Assembly (NCBI GenBank): GCA_964503595.1
Contig: CAZDAM010000027.1
Location: 1 to 33,505 of the forward strand
Length of the DNA stretch: 33,505 nucleotides
Direction of reading: 5' to 3'
DNA from: CAZDAM01 sp964503595
GTDB lineage: Bacteria > Muiribacteriota > UBA6191
In this document: piece by piece, positions 6,865 through 13,822 of the stretch
Numbering within the stretch: the stretch's first letter is position 1
Layout: each line of letters starts with the position of its first letter
Notes under the pieces: model-generated
Databases searched by the model: none
Seen by the model: only the letters and a program-made list of their open reading frames with translations
Told to the model about the DNA's origin: nothing
Made by a program: the position numbers and the translations under genes

Positions 6865-8205
6865 ATGTTTGCAGGTCTGTCGGAAAAATTACAGGGAGCT
6901 GTCCAGAAGCTTCGGGGCGAAGCATCCCTGTCTGAAGAGAATATCAAGGACGCATTGCGCGATGTTCGCCTGGCTTTGCTGGAAGCGGATGTCGAGCTTG
7001 GCATTGTCCGTGAATTCGTTCAGTCCGTGAAGGCCAAGGCTTTGGGGATGGAGGTTCCAAAAGGAGTCGGCCCGGCTGAAGTCTTTCTTCAGTTCGTGCA
7101 CGATGAGCTTGTGGAGCTGATGGGCGGAGAGCCCATGCCCCCCAAATTTGACAAGGGACGTTTAAACCGGGTCATGATGGTCGGACTCCAGGGTTCTGGA
7201 AAAACGACCACAGCAGGCAAGATCGCGCTGAAGTTCAAGGACCTCAAGCCGACATTGGCTGCCTGTGATATCTATCGTCCGGCTGCCATCGAGCAGCTTC
7301 GGGTGGTGGCTTCCAAGACGGGCTCTTCTTTTTATGAGAAGGGAACGGCAAATCCGGTTCAGACCGCAAAGGAAGCCGTAGACAAGGCTCGGGAGGATGG
7401 TTCTTCTCTGGTGATTGTGGATACGGCGGGACGCCTTCAGATTGACGAAGAGCTCATGAGTGAGCTTGAGAAAATGAAGGCTGCAGTGGATCCCCATGAG
7501 GTGCTTCTGGTCGTGGATGCCATGACGGGTCAGGAGGCGGTCAAGGTCGCCCGAACCTTTCATGAGCGGATCGGAATCACCGGGGTTGTTCTCACCAAGA
7601 TTGACGGGGATGCCAGAGGTGGGGCAGCATTATCTGTGCTCAAGGCTGTTGGGCAGCCAATCCGCTTTTTGGGTGTGGGGGAGAAGCTTGATGGAATCGA
7701 GCTTTTCGATGCACGCAGGATGGCATCCAGAATTCTTGGAATGGGCGATGTCTTTGGTCTGGCCGAAAAGGCATCCAATATCATGGATGAGGCTACGGCG
7801 AAAAAGATGCAGCGCCGCATGAGTTCCGGAGAATTCAACCTGGTGGACTTTCTGAATCAGCTGGAAATGATTTCCAAAATGGGTCCACTGGAAGATTTGC
7901 TGAAAATGATTCCTGGGGTTTCGGGGATGCTGGGTGGGCAGGATATGTCCAAGATGCAGTCGGAGCTGAAACGGACCAAGGCAATGATTCAGTCCATGAC
8001 TCCTCTGGAGCGCGAAGACCCGTCAATTCTGAACGGCTCCAGAAGGAAGAGAATTGCAAAGGGTTCCGGGGTGGATGTCCAGCAGATCAATCAGCTGATT
8101 CGACAATTTGATCAAATGAAACAGGCTATGAAGCAGCTTAAGAAAATGGGCTTATTCAAGGCTTCTAATTTTATGAAGGGCAATAAAGGCCCATTAGGTT
8201 TTTAG
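6865..8205 (+). CDS. ffh: Signal recognition particle protein Ffh (SRP54)
   Basis: Ffh is the GTPase of the signal recognition particle: it binds signal peptides of emerging membrane proteins and delivers ribosomes to the receptor FtsY. The 446-residue protein has the complete order of domains: helical N domain (1-95), G domain with GLQGSGKT at 107-114, the DIYRPAAIEQL segment at 135-145, DTAGR at 186-190 and TKIDGDARGG at 244-253, then a methionine-rich M domain from about residue 295 containing MQRRMSSGEF and the stretches around LLKMIPGVSGM and FDQMKQAMKQLKKMG that bind 4.5S RNA and signal peptides. Length is normal. It opens an operon in the same order as in Bacillus, upstream of rpsP. 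Confidence 0.98.
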   Translation: MFAGLSEKLQGAVQKLRGEASLSEENIKDALRDVRLALLEADVELGIVREFVQSVKAKALGMEVPKGVGPAEVFLQFVHDELVELMGGEPMPPKFDKGRLNRVMMVGLQGSGKTTTAGKIALKFKDLKPTLAACDIYRPAAIEQLRVVASKTGSSFYEKGTANPVQTAKEAVDKAREDGSSLVIVDTAGRLQIDEELMSELEKMKAAVDPHEVLLVVDAMTGQEAVKVARTFHERIGITGVVLTKIDGDARGGAALSVLKAVGQPIRFLGVGEKLDGIELFDARRMASRILGMGDVFGLAEKASNIMDEATAKKMQRRMSSGEFNLVDFLNQLEMISKMGPLEDLLKMIPGVSGMLGGQDMSKMQSELKRTKAMIQSMTPLEREDPSILNGSRRKRIAKGSGVDVQQINQLIRQFDQMKQAMKQLKKMGLFKASNFMKGNKGPLGF

Positions 8206-8220
8206 AGTCCTTAAGGGCTC
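8205..8220 (+). other. Small hairpin between ffh and rpsP
   Basis: GAGTCC (8205-8210) and GGGCTC (8215-8220) can form a six-pair stem with one G-U pair and a TTAA loop. It begins at the last base of the ffh stop codon and ends three bases before the rpsP ribosome binding site GGAGG (8224-8228). There is no T-run, so it is not a terminator; it may influence rpsP translation or be chance. Confidence 0.3.
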
Positions 8221-8232
8221 AACGGAGGAACC

Positions 8233-8487
8233 ATGATTGTTATTCGTCTGAAGCGTGGCGGTTCGAAAAAGCGTCCTTGTTACCGTGTCGTTGCTGCGGA
8301 GCGCAGTATGCGTCGCGACGGTCGCTGTGTCGAGGAGCTGGGTTATTACCATCCACTGGCTAATCCTGTAGTTTTCAAGGTTGATGAAGAGCGCGTGAAG
8401 CATTATATCGGCAACGGTGCTCAGGTTAGCCCGACTGTGGGAAGCTTTCTTAAGAAGCAAGGCCTTCTGGTTCGCCCTGGAAAATGA
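8233..8487 (+). CDS. rpsP: 30S ribosomal protein S16
   Basis: The 84-residue protein matches ribosomal protein S16, which binds 16S rRNA and helps assemble the 30S subunit body. The hallmark start MIVIRLKRGGSKKRPCYRVV, the RRDGRCVEELGYYHPL segment and the VDEERVKHYIGNGAQVSPTV segment are all conserved. A strong ribosome binding site, GGAGG at 8224-8228, precedes ATG 8233. The stop overlaps the start of khpA as ATGA, as commonly seen in the rpsP-khpA pair. Confidence 0.98.
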   Translation: MIVIRLKRGGSKKRPCYRVVAAERSMRRDGRCVEELGYYHPLANPVVFKVDEERVKHYIGNGAQVSPTVGSFLKKQGLLVRPGK

Positions 8488-8717
8488 ACGTACGCGAATT
8501 TGTAGAACAGGTGATTTCCGAACTGGTCGATCAGCCTGATAAGCTGGTCGTCAAGGAAATCGAAGGGGATAAGGCCACCGTTTTGGAGGTTGAGGTTGCA
8601 TCGGAAGACACAGCCCACGTCATTGGCCGCCAGGGGCGAGTGATCAATTCCATGCGTGATGTTGTTCGGGCCATGTCCAGAAAAACCCGCAAAAAATACA
8701 TGATTGAGGTGATTTGA
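8484..8717 (+). CDS. khpA: KH-domain RNA-binding protein KhpA (YlqC)
   Basis: A 77-residue protein consisting of one KH domain, with the RNA-binding loop VIGRQGR at 46-52 (GxxG type) preceded by the conserved VEVASEDTAHV strand. KhpA proteins bind RNA broadly and, with KhpB, affect cell division and small-RNA action in Firmicutes. Both length and position directly after rpsP are those of Bacillus ylqC. ATG 8484 overlaps the rpsP stop. The C-terminus (RKTRKKYMIEVI) is typical for the family. Confidence 0.93.
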   Translation: MNVREFVEQVISELVDQPDKLVVKEIEGDKATVLEVEVASEDTAHVIGRQGRVINSMRDVVRAMSRKTRKKYMIEVI

Positions 8718-9145
8718 TGGCCGAGTCGATTGATATCGTGCGTAAAGTTCTGGTTCGTTCTGTTGTGACAGACAAGCTGAAGGAGATCCTGGGTAAAGAA
8801 GCTGAGCAGAATCTGTCCAATATCGAGCGGGAGCATCAGAACCTGAGTCGCCAGCGTGAGCAGTATGTTGCCCAGTGTCGCGACAACGATGTAAAACCCG
8901 ATTACGAAGTCATGAAGCGCATGGCCATTGAAGAAGAGCGGATGAAGAACTCCCGGGCTCAGATCGAGGCTCAGGCCAAGGCTGTTCAGGCCCTGAAAAA
9001 CGGGGAAGAGTTTCAGCATGGAACCGTGGATTCCGTGGTTTCCGTCAAAGCAGGGGACAACTGGCATGAAGTCATGACCGGTTTTGATGTTCTGCTTGAT
9101 GATGGCATTGTGAAGGAAATTCGCCGCCGCGAAATCAAGCTGTGA
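8717..9145 (+). CDS. ylqD: YlqD-like protein
   Basis: The protein (142 residues from ATG 8717) begins with a hydrophilic segment (SIDIVRKVLVRSVVTDKLKEIL), continues with a long charged coiled-coil-like helix of about 70 residues and ends in a small beta-rich part (GTVDSVVSVKAGDNWHEVMTGFDVLLDDGIVKEI). This arrangement and the position between khpA and rimM match YlqD of Bacillus, whose function is not established. The ATG overlaps the last base of the khpA stop (TGATG) and has GAGGTG upstream at 8706-8711; a TTG one codon earlier is less likely. The stop overlaps the GTG start of rimM. A role in ribosome or RNA handling is suggested only by neighbours. Confidence 0.75.
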   Translation: MAESIDIVRKVLVRSVVTDKLKEILGKEAEQNLSNIEREHQNLSRQREQYVAQCRDNDVKPDYEVMKRMAIEEERMKNSRAQIEAQAKAVQALKNGEEFQHGTVDSVVSVKAGDNWHEVMTGFDVLLDDGIVKEIRRREIKL

Positions 9146-9654
9146 GCCCCTTATTTCAATCATCCAGTGAAAAGCTGGTCAAAATTGGTTTTATCCGGCG
9201 CCGCCATGGCCTCAAGGGGGCTGTGATTGTTTCCAGCCTGACAGACTGGCCCGAGGAGCGTTTTGCTCCGGGAAGTCAGATGCTTCTGAGTGCTGTGGAT
9301 GGGACTGAAGATGTGGAAGTGGAATCGGCCGCGCCATATAAGGATGCGTGGCTGATTCGCTTTCATGGAATTGAGACTCCCGAAGGAGCGGCATCCCTGA
9401 AGGGGGCCTATCTCTGTATCCGGGATGAAGATCGTGCTTCTCTTGAAGACGATGAATTCTATGAGGATCAACTTCTGGGAATGCAGGTGGTTTCTCCATC
9501 AGGCAAAGTGCTTGGGAAGATTCGGGATGTGGTCAATATGCCGGCTCATCCGATTCTGGAGCTGGATTCACACATGAGTATTCCTTTTCTGAAGCGCTTT
9601 GTGGAGTCCATTGATCCGAAGAAGCGGGAAATTACCCTGAGCCAGGAGTTCTGA
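9142..9654 (+). CDS. rimM: Ribosome maturation factor RimM
   Basis: RimM assists late assembly of the 30S head by binding S19. The 170-residue length is standard. The N-terminal barrel has the conserved KIGFIRRRHGLKGAV start (residues 12-26) and the ASLKGAYLCI segment; the C-terminal PRC-barrel follows FYEDQLLGMQV and ends with PFLKRFVESIDPKKREITL, the usual closing motif. The GTG start at 9142 overlaps the ylqD stop (GTGA), and the stop overlaps the trmD start (TGATG at 9652-9656), so the block is translationally coupled. Confidence 0.95.
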   Translation: MSPLFQSSSEKLVKIGFIRRRHGLKGAVIVSSLTDWPEERFAPGSQMLLSAVDGTEDVEVESAAPYKDAWLIRFHGIETPEGAASLKGAYLCIRDEDRASLEDDEFYEDQLLGMQVVSPSGKVLGKIRDVVNMPAHPILELDSHMSIPFLKRFVESIDPKKREITLSQEF

Positions 9655-10471
9655 TGAGGATTGATATTCTGAGTCTGTTTCCCGATGCTCTTATGGGTTT
9701 TCTGGGTGAATCCATCATCAGAAGGGCGCAAAAAAAAACGCTTTACGCCTGAAGCTCTGGGATTTTCGGGATTTTTCGGATAATCCTTCCCGGAGTGTGG
9801 ATGATACGCCTTATGGCGGTGGGGCTGGAATGGTTCTTCGGGTGGAGCCTGTCGTGGCTTGCCTGGAGGAAGTTCTGAGTGAATCCGCGGCTGAAGGAAT
9901 TTCTCGTGAAGAAACGAAAGTTCTTTTGACAGCGGCTGATGGGCATGTGTACAATCAGCGCCTTGCTCGGGACTTCACGGAATTGAAGCATGTTGTAATC
10001 CTTTGCGGGCATTACAAGGGCTTTGATGAAAGGGTTGTCTCGTTCGTAGACATGAAAGTCTGCGTGGGCGACTATGTTCTGAGCGGTGGGGAGTTACCGG
10101 CCCTGATTCTGGTAGACTCCATTGCCCGTCTTCTTGAGGGGGTTGTTTCCGACTTTGAGTCGGTGGCAACCGATTCCCACTGGGAAGGTCTCCTTGGCGC
10201 GCCCTGCTGGACACGTCCAGAGGACTTTCGCGGTCTTGGGGTTCCCGAGGTTCTGAAAACGGGGCACCACAGAAACATTCAGGACTTTCGCTTTTGCGAG
10301 GCGGTGAAGCGGACGGTAGCTGTTCGTCCGGAGCTTTTGAAAAAGCGTGGCCTGAGTGGTCAGGAATGTAGGATTTTAAGGAAGGCTGGGTTGAATCAGC
10401 TCGCCTTAAGACATAGTTCAGAGGAACCAGCCCCAAAGAAACAAGGGGGCAGGAAGGCTGAAGAGGAGTAG
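9654..10471 (+). CDS. trmD: tRNA (guanine37-N1)-methyltransferase TrmD, frameshifted in this sequence
   Basis: TrmD methylates G37 of tRNAs, preventing frameshifts, and is nearly universally essential. From ATG 9654 the frame reads MRIDILSLFPDALMGFLGES, a normal TrmD start, but after GCG CAA AAA AAA it meets TGA at 9750. The rest of the protein lies in the -1 frame, from AAC 9737 on: NALRLKLWDFRDFSDN, then VDDTPYGGGAGMVL, LCGHYKGFDERV, VGDYVLSGGELPALILVDS (the knot) and DSHWEGLLGAPCWTRP. The switch falls in nine A (9730-9738). One more A, or a -1 slip on A AAA AAA, restores a protein that aligns without gap to the Bacillus TrmD pattern. The C-terminus has an unusual charged tail ending RKAEEE. 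The frame from internal ATG 9797 alone would lack the first 48 or so residues. Confidence 0.88.
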
Positions 10472-10473
10472 GA

Positions 10474-10836
10474 ATGGATATCATTCAAAAACTGGAGCGG
10501 GCAGAACTGCCTGAGAAGAACTACCCCGGTTTTCGCGTAGGCGATACTGTCAAGGTTATGGTGAAAGTAACTGAGGGCAACAAAGAGCGCATTCAGCCTT
10601 TCCAGGGAATCTGTATCGGTATTCGCGGAGGCGGAGCCGGCAAGACTTTCCGTGTTCGCAAAGTGACTTCCGGTTTCGGAGTTGAGCGTATTTTTCCCTG
10701 GTATTCTCCAGCTGTAGAGTCCGTTGAATTGATCCAGCAGGGTAAGGTTCGCCGTTCCAAGCTGTATTACCTGCGCGATCGTATTGGCAAAGCCGCCAGC
10801 AAGGTCAAGCAGAAAAAGCGCGTTGTTGTCAGCTGA
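10474..10836 (+). CDS. rplS: 50S ribosomal protein L19
   Basis: The 120-residue protein matches L19, located at the interface of the two ribosomal subunits. Diagnostic stretches are FRVGDTVKVMVKVTEGNKER, IQPFQGICIGIRGGG, TFRVRKVTSGFGVERIFPWYSP and the basic KVRRSKLYYLRDRIGKAA. It starts two bases after the trmD stop with GGAGTAGGA just upstream as ribosome binding site. Length and position after trmD are standard. Confidence 0.98.
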   Translation: MDIIQKLERAELPEKNYPGFRVGDTVKVMVKVTEGNKERIQPFQGICIGIRGGGAGKTFRVRKVTSGFGVERIFPWYSPAVESVELIQQGKVRRSKLYYLRDRIGKAASKVKQKKRVVVS

Positions 10837-10855
10837 TTCTGACGATACTCTTTCA

Positions 10856-10887
10856 TGCACCCCTGTCCGAATCCGGGCGGGGGTGCA
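10856..10887 (+). terminator. Strong hairpin between rplS and rbgA
   Basis: Bases 10856-10869 pair with 10874-10887 to give a 14-pair stem (three G-U or U-G pairs) closed by an AATC loop; the outer part is TGCACCCC against GGGGTGCA. It begins 20 bases after the rplS stop. The downstream T-run is poor (CGCTTTGAG), so it is a weak intrinsic terminator at best and may act as an attenuator or 3'-end stabiliser that lowers expression of rbgA and the genes behind it. Confidence 0.5.
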
Positions 10888-10898
10888 CGCTTTGAGTC

Positions 10899-11720
10899 AT
10901 GGCTTCTTCTAGAGAACCGACAATTTACCGTGATATCAAGGACTGCCACATGGTGGTAGAATTGAGGGATATCCGACTCCCCCTCAGTACATCAGTTCCT
11001 TTTTTATCCACGAAATTCGCAACCAAGGCCAGAGTTGTATTCTTTACCAAGGCCGATCTGGTTTCCAAAGCTTATGCCAGCAAGGTACTGAAGTGGGCGA
11101 AATCCCAGGAAATGCCTGCATTTGTTGTTCAGTCCCATGGTAATGCCAAGGGCTTGAAGCGAATTTTTGAGCAGGCAGCTCGCGAATACTCCAAACATCA
11201 GAAGACTGTTCTGGGAATTACCCGTATCGTGATCGTGGGTCTGCCCAACGTGGGCAAAAGTACGATGATCAATGCTTTGAAGGGTAAGAATGTGACTCGT
11301 GCGGCCAATTCTCCAGGAATTACCAGGGGCAGACAATGGATTCGCCTTTCCGAGAAGGTTTCACTTCTGGATACACCCGGAGTTGCAACTCTCGCCAAAA
11401 AGCAGGGGCGTAATGATACCCAGAGGCTGAAACTGGGACTTTGTCGGGTTCTCCCGGATAAAGACTGGGACTGGGATGAGCTGGCTTTGTGGCTGCATTC
11501 TGAGCTTATCAGCCGCCAACTCTGGAAAGAGCAGGATACGGAAAGCTTTGTGCCTCTGAGCTTGGATTTTTCAGAAACATTGCATACAATAAGTAACAGG
11601 TACCGCCTGATCGTGGCGGGAGGGGAGCCGGATTTCAACCGGGCCTCACAGATGCTGTGTGAATATGTCCAGAAGCAATTTCTGACCGACCTGGATCTCG
11701 ATGGAGTGACCTACCGCTGA
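10899..11720 (+). CDS. rbgA: RbgA/YlqF-like circularly permuted GTPase
   Basis: A 273-residue GTPase with motifs in permuted order: G4 as TKAD at 50-53, then G1 GLPNVGKS at 114-121, the G2 region PGIT at 139-142 and G3 DTPG at 158-161. This order and the position after rplS match RbgA (YlqF), which promotes late assembly of the 50S subunit in Bacillus. Two features differ from Bacillus RbgA: the N-terminal WFPGHM motif is absent, and G4 has Thr where Asn is usual. ATG 10899 has no clear ribosome binding site and lies 11 bases after a strong hairpin, so expression may be low or start elsewhere. Another YlqF/YawG subfamily GTPase is a possible alternative. Confidence 0.8.
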   Translation: MASSREPTIYRDIKDCHMVVELRDIRLPLSTSVPFLSTKFATKARVVFFTKADLVSKAYASKVLKWAKSQEMPAFVVQSHGNAKGLKRIFEQAAREYSKHQKTVLGITRIVIVGLPNVGKSTMINALKGKNVTRAANSPGITRGRQWIRLSEKVSLLDTPGVATLAKKQGRNDTQRLKLGLCRVLPDKDWDWDELALWLHSELISRQLWKEQDTESFVPLSLDFSETLHTISNRYRLIVAGGEPDFNRASQMLCEYVQKQFLTDLDLDGVTYR

Positions 11721-11727
11721 GTAACCC

Positions 11728-13365
11728 ATGCGGCGTAGTCTGGCATTTCTTTTCCTCACCTTTTGTCTAACTGTTCTCTTTCTTCTGGGTCGTCATACCC
11801 AGAATCCCTACGTCGGATTTGATCTGGATACTGTTGCTTCCCGTGATTTCACGGTCTTGAAAGACATGGAAGTCACGGTCAAGGAACAGCAGCATCATCT
11901 TATGAAAGGCCAGATTCTGGTGCGCCGGGGAGATGTGGTTCAGGAGCCGGAATTCTCAGTCATGCACCGTCTTGGCCAGGTACAGCAGAAGGATATGGTC
12001 ATGGCAGCATCGGGTTCCGTACTGCTGGCCCTGTTTCTTCTGACCATGTTCACAATCTATGTTCAGAGAAATCCATTCAATATCTTTACGGACACGGCTC
12101 TGGTGAATCTGGTCACGGTTTTCTATTCTCTGGGCCTTGCCCTGATGTATCTCGTGGAATGGAAATTTGAATATCCCTATGTGTTTCTATGGAATCCGAT
12201 TCCCTTGGTTGTTCTGCTTTATGCTGTCTTCGTCAACTCGGAGCTGGCAGTTCTGATGGCCATGATTCTGGCGACTCTGATGGCTTTTACGGCTCCTGTT
12301 GACATTCGGACCAAACTTTTCTTTGTGTCTCTTCTGGGAAGCCTTCTGGGAGTCTTTTCCGTTTCCAGCCGAAAAAGTCGCAGGGGGGATATTACCAAAG
12401 CCGGTCTTCTGGTTGGGGTGGGAAACTTCCTTCTGCTGCTGGGTCTGAATCTGACTCACATCAGCCAGCTGCCGGAAGTGTCCTTTGGAACCATTTATAT
12501 CGAGCCTCTTCTGGGTTCGGCCAACGGGCTTTTATGTGCGATGTTTGTTCTGGGCGCCATTCCCATGATTGAAAGCCTGTTTTCGATTCCGACCAGTACC
12601 CGTCTTCTGGAGCTTCTGGAGCTGAATCAGCCCCTGCTTCAGCGTTTGATGGCGGAAGCTCCGGGGACCTATCATCATTCCTTGATTGTGGCCAATATGG
12701 CCGAGAAGGCTGCCGAGGAAATCGGAGCTGATCCTCTTTTGGCCAAGGCTGCGGCCCTTTATCATGATGTAGGCAAAATGAAGCGCCCGTTTTTCTTCAT
12801 TGAGAATCAGGTGGGCGAGAATATGCATGATCATCTTCAGCCTTCCCTTTCGGTGAGGGTGATCACTTCCCACACTCACGACGGGGTGGAAATCGGCAGG
12901 GAATACAACCTTCCAAAGATCATTCTGGATATCATGGTTCAGCATCATGGTACGGATCTGGTGGCCTATTTTCATAACAAGGCCAAGCAGAAGGAAACCG
13001 AAGATGATCGGGTTCAGGAAGAGATGTATCGCTATGATGGGGTCAAACCCCAGACGAAAGAGGCTGGCATCATCATGATCTGCGATGCGGTAGAGGCCGC
13101 TTCCAGAACTCTGCTCAAACCAAGTCACAATGCGATTCAGGCACTGATCCGCCGGATCATCGAGTCCAAGTTTGCTGGTGGTCAGTTTGATGAGTGTGAT
13201 TTGACCCGCCGGGATCTGGAACTGATTGGTTCCAGTCTGACCCGCACTGTGGTTTCCATGTATCATGCCCGGATTGAATATCCTGAAGATATCTTGAAAA
13301 AAGCCCGTAAGGGGCATTCTCCTGTCATGGGAAGAGAGGAGCGGCCTTTGGCCGCAAGGAGCTGA
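11728..13365 (+). CDS. PgpH-like 7TM-HD phosphodiesterase with reduced extracytoplasmic domain
   Basis: This 545-residue membrane protein has one N-terminal helix (about 5-22), an extracytoplasmic segment of only about 70 residues (23-91), a cluster of membrane helices (about 92-285) and a cytoplasmic HD domain. The HD domain shows YHHSLIVANMAEKAA (His316-317), the YHDVGKMKRP pair His346-Asp347, SHTHDGVEIG (His382, His384) and MVQHHGTDL (His406-407). This is the architecture of PgpH (YqfF), which hydrolyses cyclic di-AMP in Firmicutes. Those proteins are near 700 residues with a much larger external domain, so most of the sensor part is missing here. The gene stands directly upstream of ybeY, as in Bacillus. 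The c-di-AMP activity is inferred from family. Confidence 0.87.
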   Translation: MRRSLAFLFLTFCLTVLFLLGRHTQNPYVGFDLDTVASRDFTVLKDMEVTVKEQQHHLMKGQILVRRGDVVQEPEFSVMHRLGQVQQKDMVMAASGSVLLALFLLTMFTIYVQRNPFNIFTDTALVNLVTVFYSLGLALMYLVEWKFEYPYVFLWNPIPLVVLLYAVFVNSELAVLMAMILATLMAFTAPVDIRTKLFFVSLLGSLLGVFSVSSRKSRRGDITKAGLLVGVGNFLLLLGLNLTHISQLPEVSFGTIYIEPLLGSANGLLCAMFVLGAIPMIESLFSIPTSTRLLELLELNQPLLQRLMAEAPGTYHHSLIVANMAEKAAEEIGADPLLAKAAALYHDVGKMKRPFFFIENQVGENMHDHLQPSLSVRVITSHTHDGVEIGREYNLPKIILDIMVQHHGTDLVAYFHNKAKQKETEDDRVQEEMYRYDGVKPQTKEAGIIMICDAVEAASRTLLKPSHNAIQALIRRIIESKFAGGQFDECDLTRRDLELIGSSLTRTVVSMYHARIEYPEDILKKARKGHSPVMGREERPLAARS

Positions 13366-13366
13366 A

Positions 13367-13822
13367 ATGGAAATGGACGACGAGTCCTTCGAGGCCGCCG
13401 GGCGTTTTGTGGTGAGTTCCCGTCCGGCTTCTGTCGAGCCGGCCATTCTTTTGCAGGTTCTGGAATACCTGGATGAGCGCCTCGATTTACAGGCTTTTGA
13501 AAGCATCGGAATTACGTTTCTGTCTCCGTCTGCCATGCAGGAGCTGAATCGGGACTACCGGGCCAAGGACGCCCCGACCGATGTTCTGACCTTTGATGTT
13601 CCGGGAGTTCCCGGAATGCCTTCTCAGGGAGATATCTTCCTTTGCGTGGAGGCCATGGAGGATCAGTGGGAGCTTGGTACAATTACCAGTCTGACGGCTT
13701 TTCTGTGCATTCATGGTGTTCTGCACCTCACGGGAATGACACATGAGACAGAAGAAAAGCTGGCTTCCATGATAGCCCTGCAAAAATCGATTCTTCAGAG
13801 TTCTCAGAACAATGGAAGCTGA
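13367..13822 (+). CDS. ybeY: Endoribonuclease YbeY (rRNA maturation factor)
   Basis: YbeY is a zinc-dependent RNase involved in 16S rRNA 3'-end processing and ribosome quality control. The 151-residue protein has the zinc motif HGVLHLTGMTH with three His spaced H-x3-H-x5-H, and the upstream conserved YRAKDAPTDVLTFDVPG segment followed by GDIFLCVE. The third position of the usual GYDH is changed to GMTH, a mild variation that keeps the His. AAGGAGC precedes ATG 13367, which lies one base after the pgpH-like stop. The end overlaps the next gene by 11 bases. Confidence 0.94.
   Translation: MEMDDESFEAAGRFVVSSRPASVEPAILLQVLEYLDERLDLQAFESIGITFLSPSAMQELNRDYRAKDAPTDVLTFDVPGVPGMPSQGDIFLCVEAMEDQWELGTITSLTAFLCIHGVLHLTGMTHETEEKLASMIALQKSILQSSQNNGS

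Noticed and set aside
9797..10471. Shorter TrmD from an internal ATG
   Set aside because: The upstream 9654-9737 segment is clearly the true TrmD N-terminus in another frame; the internal ATG is in mid-domain and has no ribosome binding site, so it was treated as part of a frameshifted gene.
12532..13536. Minus-strand open frame of 334 codons
   Set aside because: Antisense to the HD domain of the pgpH-like gene and the start of ybeY; no independent coding evidence.
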